Positions 1 to 33,800 of a stretch of DNA of 48,500 bases are shown one piece after another. The position numbers and the translations under genes were made by a program. The notes beneath the pieces are model-generated. The model searched no databases and had not been told where the DNA came from. It saw only the letters and a program-made list of their open reading frames with translations. This stretch comes from Glandiceps talaboti (taxonomy: Eukaryota; Hemichordata; Enteropneusta; Spengelidae), in the NCBI RefSeq assembly GCF_964340395.1, contig NC_135560.1, forward strand, positions 12,631,598-12,680,097, read 5' to 3'. How positions within the stretch are numbered: position 1 is the first letter of the stretch; every line of letters begins with the position of its first letter.

Positions 1-21
1 TGTCTCTGTCGGTCTGTCTCA

Positions 22-107
<86 letters not shown>

Positions 108-397
108 GTCTGTCTGTGTTTATGTATGTATGCATGTGTGGATGTATATGTATGTATGTATGTGTTTATGTATGTATGTATGTATGTATGTATGTATGTA
201 TGTATGTATGTATGTATGTATGTATGTATGTATGTATGTATGTATGTATGTATGTATGTATGTATGTATGTATGTCATCCTGTTTCTGTCTGTATCTGTC
301 ACTCTGACTGTCTCTTGGTCAGTCTGTCCATCTGTCTGTCTGTCTGTCTGTCGGTCTGTCTGTCTGATAGATATCTCAATCTCCTCTATGTCTGTAG
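1..397. repeat. (TGTC)n and (TATG)n microsatellites
   Basis: A nearly pure TGTC/TCTG tract (about 1-118), a TATG tract (about 119-273) and a second short TGTC tract (about 328-366) directly abut the first visible LRRK1 exon. Open frames here are translations of the repeat. Confidence 0.97.
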
Positions 398-23942
<23,545 letters not shown>

Positions 23943-24259
23943 AATCTGTTCGGTTTGGAAATCTCAATGCATGCTAAATAAGCATAGACATTTTCCAGAC
24001 AAGTCACACTGAAGTGGATTTCTTGATGTCAAATCTCCAGTAATCTGTATCCAGATACAGAAATGAATGTCGAGGTTGACCTCTGCTTTGTTGCCGTAGA
24101 AACAAATAATAGTTACCAGGCATGAACATTTTCCAGACAAGACGTATTAAAGCGAATTTTTTGATGTCACACATCTCCAGTAGTCTGTATCGAGATATGT
24201 AAATGAGTGACATGGCTGACCTCTGCCTTGTTGTTGCCATAGAAACTGTACAAAATAAA
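23943..24259 (+). other. LRRK1 3' UTR with internal tandem duplication
   Basis: The sequence between the stop codon and the first poly(A) signal consists largely of two diverged copies of a segment, offset by 138 bp (about 23982-24106 and 24121-24246). Both copies share ACATTTTCCAGACAAG, CTCCAGTA-TCTGTATC and TGACCTCTGC-TTGTTG blocks. Confidence 0.7.
24254..24259 (+). terminator. Poly(A) signal AATAAA of LRRK1
   Basis: This is the first canonical AATAAA after the LRRK1 stop, 312 bp downstream. T-rich sequence follows from about 24289, consistent with a cleavage-region downstream element. Confidence 0.6.
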
Positions 24260-26850
24260 GTATTCTATTTTTGAAGAAAGAAGTTCAATATTTTATTTTT
24301 AGCTGGAAAATCATTTTGAATTATGATGTATTTTAATATACTGTGAAAACATAAATTTATTGATTTCTCAGAATTGAAACTATTTCTCTTACACATTGCA
24401 GAGGTTTGTAGCATTGAAATGTGGCCAGTTTCTTTCAAACTGATGCCTAAAAGGTAAATGCAGAACAAGAGAAGAAGAGAAATATATAGAATACATGCAT
24501 TACTTTTGGTTCTCACATAATTCAACTGAATGGTGGCCATATCTGTAGTGAACAATCATGGTTTACTCCATAACTCTAAATATATGAAGACTCCATTCAA
24601 GTGTCTATCCCTACATTATTAGGTGTAAACTTTGACTTTCAAGGTCAGTTATCAAAATTCAGCCATTCCTTGTATATCACAGTATCACAGACACTTTTAG
24701 TATTGTCACTAATTTCTATTAAAGTCATGTCGCCATTCAGTCACCTATAAGTATTTGAGAGGGACCGTCTTCTACAAAGACTTGCCTCAAAGATATTTGT
24801 CTTGTAATGATAACCTTGAGGTTTGTATATGTATATTGTAACCAATAATCTTTGACAATGGCCATTGAGATGTGAAAGTAGTCGGTTATGCAAGCTATAT
24901 TTGTATATGACTACTTTTTTTATATTTTAAAGGACTGCCACATCTTAGTATCATGTTATGATTACTGCGAAAGCCTTGAAAAGCTAATAGTCACAATTCA
25001 GTTATAAGAAAGACAAAAGATTTTATAGTTTTGCCACTAGGGGTGCTGTTCCACGGCAGATTTTGATAGGAAGTTTGGGCCAGTACTTTAGCATACTTTT
25101 GAGTTCATTCTTTCCCAACATTTCATGGCAAATATTGATAACATTCTTGGTTAAGTCAAATAGTTCAGCTTCTTTGGTTTATGACAGTTTGAGTTTTAGG
25201 AAATATGAAGCTAGTTCACAGCCATTTTGTTGATGTTTGCCTCTCTCTCTTACTACTGCAATACATTTGTCATACATGATGAAAAGTGTAATCTTCATTT
25301 TCCCCAAATCCGAAGCACCCTCGTATAATGATTCTTTTGGAAATAACTACAAAAATATGATGTATTCACGATCCTCCCGAACAGATGGAAAGATGTAGAG
25401 AGAGATAAACTCTGTGGACTTTCAGCCCATACAGAATTTGTCATCACATCATGCATTCAGCCTGTGTTTCAACAAAGCAGTCTGGAAAATACATTAACTG
25501 CACCTTAAATGAGTCAACTAAACTTGCTACAAGCATAGGGAAAATGCACATAAACGGATATTGGTGACTTTGTGAAGATTTTAGCAAACACATAGATCGC
25601 GATATTAAATTTACCAAGTATTTTTGGTGTGCTGGGCTCGTCATTGGTGATAGGCTTTTGTTAGGGTCAGTAAACTACATTGCCATTTACATTTTCAATG
25701 CATAGAAATATATCATTATAGTCTATATTCTTTATAACGTAATCATTTATCAAGTGTATTCTTAGTCATAACCATAGTAACGTTTTTATCTTCAAACTGT
25801 GTTTTTTAGATTTGGTGTCAGATTTAAACTTCAAGTAGAGTATCTTTCTTGAGGTTGTATTACCTATTACTGATATGTATATTATATCAATGCCCATTTC
25901 AGAGTAAGTTAGTCAAAAATGGCGACATACTATTATTTTTACTGATGGTAGTTACCAGTACAGTTTTCAAAAAACCATTTGCAGAAATCACTCACGAGTG
26001 CTTTAGTTCCATATCAATTTTGTTCTAGCGATGACCAAGTCTGACTGCAAGGATTCAAAATGTTTTCATTTTTTTTTTTACTCTTGCGGATGCACTTTTT
26101 CAGTCACTGGCCAGTCGCTTGTAGTGTGTAGTGCCATGCAGTATATTGCTTGACAGCAAGTAAGCCTTGGCTCAATCAAATCCAATCGTCTAGTTCATGT
26201 GACTCTGAAATTAGTGTTTATAACCAAGTCAACACAAACAGGAACAGAAAACTCAAAACTGAACCCACAAAGACCACCAGTAAAAGTTTTTGTAGAGTGC
26301 TATCGGCTTTTAAATAATGCTGGTCCTAATAGTCTACTACTAACTAAGAAAAGTTTATTTCAAAGCCTCTCGTAGAGTATTTAAGTTAGACAATCTTTCG
26401 TAAGCTTGTTCTCAACTTAGCTTATATTTTATATTACAATGTTATGGCTATTTCTGAGTGATCTGGACTACTTAAAGTAATGCTGTTCTGAAAACTGAGA
26501 AGAACAAGTTTTATTATTAAACTACCTACGAGTCAAGAGTGTTCAAGAATATTTACAATACGAGAATTAGTGGTAGAATTTATCAGTAATTCCATCAAAT
26601 TCAAATGTTTAGTGTTTGAGAGTGAGTGTTTTAAATTTATATTTATTGTCATATCAGTGGTTATTACTTATTTTAGTTATTATAATCAACAAAATCTTTA
26701 TTAATGTTAATTTTTTGTTCAGATCATTTTGTAACTATTGTACAAATGTCGCATAATTTACTAAACCTGCATGTATCCATTGTGATATGTGTACTTGTCA
26801 ATTTCATATATTATCATTTCAGATAATTTGCTGGACCATTCAATTTATAA
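24260..26850. other. Intergenic, no gene found
   Basis: AT-rich sequence with only short random open frames. 25015-25330 is one copy of a diverged repeat also present at 29776-30100. No other structure is supported. Confidence 0.6.
25015..25330 (+). repeat. Dispersed repeat, copy X1
   Basis: It shares with 29776-30100, in order: AAAGATTTTATAGTTTTG, TGTTCCAC, ATTCTTTCCCAACATTTCAT-like, GGTTAAGTCAAATAGTTC, CATACATGATGAA and CCCAAATCC. Diverged and same orientation. Confidence 0.65.
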
Positions 26851-27235
26851 TACAACCACCGACAGGCATGCATTGACAATACGAACTTGTTACAAACAGG
26901 GAAAGTAAACAAATAAATTGGAATAATAACACTTGGCACAGCATGTTAGAACAGCAGAGATTTGTATAACATACACACCATGGTTTGATAAGAACGGTTT
27001 CATGGCCTCTTTATGTGTACATGAAATACCAGAGGAGCTTGGACATTTGTGAATATTAACTATCATGTAAAGATGCCGTGCCACAAAACTGTTTTTATCA
27101 AATGGAATGTAATACATGTCTCAGCTGCTGCTGTTCCAACATGCTGTGCCAAAGGTTATTAAAAATCCAATTCAGTTGTTTACTTTCCCTGTTTGTTAAA
27201 ACTTCCGCTTGTATGCTTGCCTGTCACTGGTTGTA
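26851..27235. mobile_element. Foldback element, intergenic
   Basis: Arms of about 170 bp pair across a centre near 27043: TACAACCACCGACAGGCA with TGCCTGTCACTGGTTGTA, AAACAGGGAAAGTAAACAA with TTGTTTACTTTCCCTGTTT, and TTGGCACAGCATGTT with AACATGCTGTGCCAA. Confidence 0.82.
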
Positions 27236-27447
27236 CATGTATCAGTACTGTAGGCATTCTGTATTCATTCTCAGGATTTTAATTTATTTAACTCATAATA
27301 TAACCTAAGAGATGTTTTACTGATACACTATGAAACATGTGCACATGTAGTCTGTAAGGTATGCTGTAATAGTGCGCCCTCACGAGAGGAAGCCGATGAA
27401 GGTGGCGTGACACAACGTCTCTTACAGTCTAGTGCACATGATGCTAT

Positions 27448-27710
27448 TAGACCAATGAGACATAAACTTATGAGTATTAAAATTATTTAACAGGCGCTCA
27501 TTATGCAAGGGAACCAATCAGCAATAACGTAATTAACTGAATTTTCATTCCAACCTGTGATTGGTGTATTAGATGTAACTTTTAAGTACTTTCGTTGTAT
27601 ATTATTAATGGGAAGTTAACTCAAATATTCTCAGACTGGTGATTGGTTGATTTTCAACAGAAGTAACCAATCAGATACAACTCAAACAGATTGAGGACTA
27701 TATATAAACA
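27448..27710 (+). promoter_or_regulatory. Cluster of five CCAAT boxes followed by a TATA box
   Basis: CCAAT motifs lie at 27452, 27514 and 27667 (plus) and near 27562 and 27644 (minus). Two read AACCAATCAG, a full NF-Y consensus. TATATATAAA follows at 27699-27708, about 28 bp after the last CCAAT. No convincing gene starts downstream. Confidence 0.4.
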
Positions 27711-29775
27711 AAATTAAGTGTGTAATTGAATTTTTGAAAGTTACACAAGTCATGTAACTCATTACTAACTTTGCATAGACTTCAAAACATCTTGGCTTTA
27801 TAACAGAAGAAATATTCTTTTTCAACATATTATTTCGCCAAATTTTAATGTGCTGCCTTTTCAAATCAATTTTTGAATTTACAACAGACTGTCATTTAAA
27901 TTTTAATTCATAATACCAGTATAGATTGGAGTATTTTACTACATTCTCTGACGAGATTAAACACATTTTTAAAATAATTGTGAAGAGAAATGTATTTGAG
28001 CATTGTTAAAGGTTCATGATGTATTTTCATAAAATTTTAATAAAATTGCCCCTCAACTCAACAACTGTGTATTAATTTGTATGTTTCTGAACCTCATGTT
28101 CATTGCTATCAGTGTGTGGATTTCCAAAGAGAATTTATGACTGCCTTTCGAATGGTTGAGAATACGCAAATTTGCTGAATGTTGACTCCCTTCAGTATTG
28201 AATGCAAGATTTGCACAGAACACCACAAACACCTGTGAAAATAACTCAAGTATACATCACACTGGTACAACACGCATCACAGGGGTTCTGTGAGATTATT
28301 TCACAACAAAATGCCACTGTTGGTACCTTGTTTGGTAGCACTGTGTCAAAACTGTAGCTGTACTAAACTCACCCTGTATGTGGTCACATATATGTGAACT
28401 TCTCTCAGTCAAGTTATAGCAAGGACAACAACACACACTTCAACTACATGTTTACCTACTGACTTTCAAAATAATAGTCATCACAATTTTATTTTGGAAC
28501 ACAATGTTTTATTTTATCTGATAATGCAAATATACAGCTTGTTTTTTCATTTGAAATAAAAGTATTATGTAGCAGAGTTGGATACAACATATACTGTCAT
28601 CATGATATACTGGAAGATTATTGACTTGAAACGATATCGTCTGGCTTCCACAATAGCTGCATTTACGAATAAAAGATACTGCAAACTTGCAAACCCGCCA
28701 TCTTGAATATCCTGAATGTTGCATCATGGGAGATGTGATGATAAAAGAATATGAATCAATCAGTATTGTCCACAATTGTGTTACATTTATTGTAACCACA
28801 AATAACCTTGTCAGGAGGTGTATTCTATTGATAGCTCCAGATTAGGTTTTACAATAACTACAGATAATCCCATAGTCCTTTACATCCGAGTGTGATTAGT
28901 CTGGATTGCAAGTTCCCTATTGAACTGGTGAGTCAAGAGTTGATTAAATTTTAACTATCACATGATTTAATATCTGAAATACATGGCTACAACACGGAAT
29001 TTCAATTTCAAAAAAAAAAATTCTGAAAACTTTTATGAGTGTATAAACCTGTACCCCAAATCTGAACCTTGAAAGCATGGCAAAGCAGCATTTCAGCCGA
29101 CGCTATCTTTCACTGGTTGCAAAAATCAGCTCAATCACTGTAGTCAAATTTTATACTGTGAGCATGTTTTGTATTCAAAACATATGCATCTATTTTCATA
29201 GAAAGTATACTCTTCCAATGTACTTACAGACAACCACACAATGTCACACAAGCTGAATAAACAAACTTCGTTCATTGAGAGAGGGAAGTCTTGAAAAAGT
29301 TGAAAACCATCTTCTGTAAAGTACCATGATTTTTAAATTACATCACTTTTTTAAACATAATTTCAAAATCTAACATACTTTTTAAGAGCTGCATAATGTC
29401 TGTTCATATTTTCTCTTTAAAAAGAACAGTCAAAAATTAAAACATCTTATACAGTAACATGATTTTTAGATGAATTCAGATTTTTTGAAAACTTAATCTA
29501 AAAATCTCTTTAAAAAAAAAAAAAAAAAAAAACTTACAGTAGCTGCAAAATGTCAGATATTTTATCTGATCAAAATTTCCCTTCAAAATTTTTCATACTG
29601 ATTGTTTACCATCAATTGGAATCAGAGTTTCAAAAATAAACTATTGGAACATTTTCATGACAATTATGAGGCAGGAATACTTAGAAAACAGTTTACTTTC
29701 TATTTTCAGTCAGCCAATATGAAAACTTTCAATTATGACATGCGCCACAATGTCCAAAATATGTCATATTCCTGT
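27711..29775. other. Intergenic, no gene found
   Basis: Short random frames only. An A tract of 20 lies at 29513-29532, and 29240-29286 matches the interior of the foldback element at 12160-12653. Confidence 0.55.
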
Positions 29776-30100
29776 TGGTGGAAAGATAAAAGATTTTATA
29801 GTTTTGGCCACTGTTCCACAACATATTTTCAACAGAAGAGAGGACCAGAATTGTTCAGTATTATACCGTAGTTTGTGAATCATCCTTTCCCGTTTCATAG
29901 CAAATGTTGACTGAATTCGTGGTTAATTCAAATAGTTCTTTGGTTTCTGACAATAGAAGTGATACTGTTAGGTACTGTTAGGTACAAAAAAGTCATTCAA
30001 ATACAGCCATTTCATTGCTTGTTTCATGTACATGTACTACCATGTCGTTGGCATACATGATGAATTCTTCTACTCTACCTTACCCAAATCCTGGGCACTA
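29776..30100 (+). repeat. Dispersed repeat, copy X2
   Basis: The second copy of the repeat at 25015-25330, with the shared blocks in the same order and additional small insertions. Confidence 0.65.
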
Positions 30101-30283
30101 TCACATGAAGTTTTTAAAAAAAAAAATGAAAATGGGGCTACCCAATTGGATGACGAATATGGCATATAATACATTGTCCATTGCATCACACACCCCTAAT
30201 CACATTTCTTGAAAATAATGGCAATATCCCATGTATTGCATAACAAAAAAATATGTTCAGAAGGTATATCTTGTTTTTTGTTT

Positions 30284-30289
30284 TTTATT
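30284..30289 (-). terminator. Probable poly(A) signal of the LOTUS-RRM-Tudor gene
   Basis: TTTATT on the plus strand (AATAAA on the minus) lies 536 bp beyond the stop codon, with no earlier canonical hexamer that I can see. The 3' UTR would be about 0.5 kb. Confidence 0.5.
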
Positions 30290-30824
30290 ATATGCTGAAA
30301 CTAACAGCTCTCTAATGGCTGGACAGAACCCTGATTCCCAGCTTACAAAGCCTAGCAAATTCTTATATGAATTCAAATAACCCTTTTTATGGCTATTCCT
30401 ATATCATTATAGGTTTGCCAGTCTTAGTGTAATAGCCACAGTAGTGACTATGTTACATGAATAAACAGAAATTTAAAACAAAAACTTACTAAGAAAAAAA
30501 CAATTGATCTGTCTTAACTGACCATTAAAGTGCATTAAAATCAAACATTCAGTTGGAAATGTATCTAAAATCATGATTTTAAATGATGTAAAATGTAAAA
30601 AAGTACACTATATCATGTACATCATTGTTGAGATGTAAAACAATATATCGGTAATGTCCATTTAAAATAAGGCTTTAGAATCTACCAATATCAATTGCCA
30701 CTGACTTTCCGTATGCAGACATGTTTTCTCTGTTACAGCACAAACTAATATCATGCCTTGTTATGCTAATGACAGAAATTTGCCACCACATGGAATCTCA
30801 AATAGTGCATTGACCCCTGAAGTC

Positions 30825-33800
30825 TCAATCCAATTCATAATCTGTGACTGTCATGGTGATATTTTTCATAATCAATGAATTGCCATTTACCCCATCTGCA
30901 TCACTGGCTTCTCCTGTACAATTCAAAGTTACCGTTGACTTGGTAAGAACTTCATGCTCAGATGAATCAACTTGAGTACTTTCCATCTTTAGTTTCGATA
31001 TTTCATCTTTGTTTGAGTCACTGAATGATACTACAGTTCTACTGTTATTTGGTAGACTGACACACTTCAAGTTATTGGCTGATGTTGGAGTTGTATCTTT
31101 AGGGTCATCTGCAATTATTCCACTGCCACCTGGAATGCCTGGCATTGTAGTAATCGCAGCCAAAACACTGTCATTTTTAATTTCTTCAGGTAGTTTGATC
31201 ACTGGTGATAGATCCTTATGCACTGGTATATCAACAACTGGACTGACATTGGTTGTCACAGGATTTTGAATCCTCGGTAAAGGTATGAGTGAATCTACGA
31301 CCTCTTCAGTATTTGCATCAATCATGTTAGTTTCCATCTCTCCACTTTTGCTGCAACAAACATTTTCTTTGGAAATCATTGGATCTAGAGAAGCCTGATT
31401 TGTTGTTGAAGACATCAGATATCTGGAGTCTTCAGGAACAGCTGTTGAACCGCTATTTACATCTTTCCTTATCAAATCTTTACCACCACCACCACCACCA
31501 CCACCACCACCACCACCACCACCACCTTCTTCTGATGAATCAATTACCAAACTTTTGGTACTTTCAGAAGCCATGCTAACGGACTCGTTCATAGAAGCTT
31601 CATTGACCGACTTGATTTTAGATACAGGACTGACTGCCTCAATCTTCGATGCTGGGCCAACTGATCCAACCTCAGATGCAGAGCTTAATGACTCAATACC
31701 TGATATTGGGCTTAATGACTCCATATCAGATAATGGACTTACTGATTCATTTTCAGATGTTGGGCTGCTCGATTCATTTTCAGTCGATGGTGTGCCAAAC
31801 TCATTTTCACATGATGGGTTAACTGACTCAATTTCAGATGCTGAATTACTTGACTCAGATGCTGGACTGCCGGACTCATTTTCAGTTGATGGGCTAACTG
31901 ACTCAATTTCAGATGATGAACTGCCTACCTCAATCTCGGATACTGGGCTGTTTGACTTGTTTTTAAATACTGGGATGTCTATCTTAATCTCAGATGTTGG
32001 GCTGCCCATCTCAATTTCAGACACTGGACTGCTTGACTCATTTTCAGTAGATGGGCTAACTGACTCAATTTCAGATGATGAACTGCCTAACTCACTCTCA
32101 GATGCTGGGCTGGCTCTCTCAATTTCAGATGCTTGGCTGACAGATTCAATCTCAGATTCTTGACTGACTGACTTACCCGGCTCCAAAACACCACGTTGAT
32201 CTACAAGAGTTTCTGCATGTCCATTAATGGACTCAAAAGCAGACAAACAAGCATTACTAACCAACAAGTCAATAAAAGTCTCTGTAGTGCTAGTCAGCTC
32301 GGTAACTTTATTGCCTTTTCCAACCATATCTTCAGATAGGTCTTCCAAAATCTCAACTGTCTCTGTACCTGGCTCAGATATGTCTTCAGAAGTCTCAGCT
32401 GTACCTTTATTGCCTTTCCCAACTATCTTCCCTGACAGGTCTTCCACAGTCTTGTCTCTCTCTGTACTACATACAGACATGGCTTCACCTTGGTCCAAAA
32501 CACCACCTTGATCTACACGCGTTCCTGCATGTCCAAAAGCAGACAGAAAAGCATTACTAACCAACAAGTCAATAAAAGTCTCTGTAGTGGTAGTCAGCCT
32601 GGTATCTTTATTGCCTTTTCCAACCATATCTTCAGATAGGTCTTCTAAAGTCTTGTCTCTCTCTGTAATACATACTGACATGGCCTCAAAAGTCTCAACT
32701 GTATCTTTATTGCCTTCCCCAACTGTCTCCCCTAACAGGTCTTCAGAAGTCTGGTCTCTCTCTGTACTACATACAGACATGGCTTCAAAAGTCTCAGCTG
32801 CGTCTTCAATGCCTTTCCCAGCCTTCTCTCCAGACTGGTCATCCAAGGTCTCAGCTGTCTCTGTACTAGGTTGGCACCTTTCATTCCTTAAGTCCTGTAA
32901 AGCACTTGCTATTATCAGGAGACTTTGAGATGAAGCAAACCTATTTACAAAGGGCTCATCAGCAAACACTGCAGTCTTGGATTGTATGTTTAAATCATCA
33001 GCAAGTTGATTTTGACCTTCATCCTCCAGGCTTATGTCATTTTGGGAACAGCTACAGTCTCCATGAACCTTGATATCTAGCTGCAATGGAGAAGTGAAAG
33101 TCTTTTCAGTTTTCCTTCCAACCTCGGCATCTGCTAATACACTTTCATCTCCAACAGTATCGTGATTTTCTTGATCAACCCAACAAGTTTTTTCCTTCTC
33201 TGTGGAAGTATGATTTTCAGTATTAGTTTGCAATCTGCATATCTTGTCATCAGCCGTCAAACATGTTTCCTTTACTAATGTTTCTTGTGAACTTAATCCA
33301 ACACTTTCATAACTTTCCTCTTTACTGACTCGATAAACATTCTGTTTTGTTGTTATAATTGAAGGACTTATCTCATATTGACACCACTGTTTTTGTTCAT
33401 CGACGGAAAGCTCTAGGGTAAGACCCTGTTCCTGTTGTGGAAGAGATGGACTAATCTGTTCTTTATAATCTTCTCTAGAAGGAAGAGATGCAGTATATTC
33501 TTTTTCTTCAACTTGAGGCAAGGTCAAACTCAACTCACATGGCAAAAGCAAGGAAGGACTACGTTTTTCAGTATCAGTCTTTCTAGACAGAGCCGACCCT
33601 AGCTGTTTTTCTGCTTGTGATGTAGTAGATACTTTTCTCTGATCGTATACAGGAGACATACTTGTATTTTGCTGCCTGCTTTCCTCCTCACATGGAGATG
33701 ACAAACGATCCTGCAATGTATCATTTTTGGGAGACAAAGATGGGCTGATCTGTTTGCTTTTATCCTGTACATGAGACTGTGATCCATTCTGCTGCTCTTT

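Noticed and set aside
31555-32163. 202-residue plus-strand frame rich in Asp, Ser and Leu
   Set aside because: It is the exact antisense of the coding SEIES repeats. The minus strand continues the 4.6 kb exon and is joined in phase to conserved domains.
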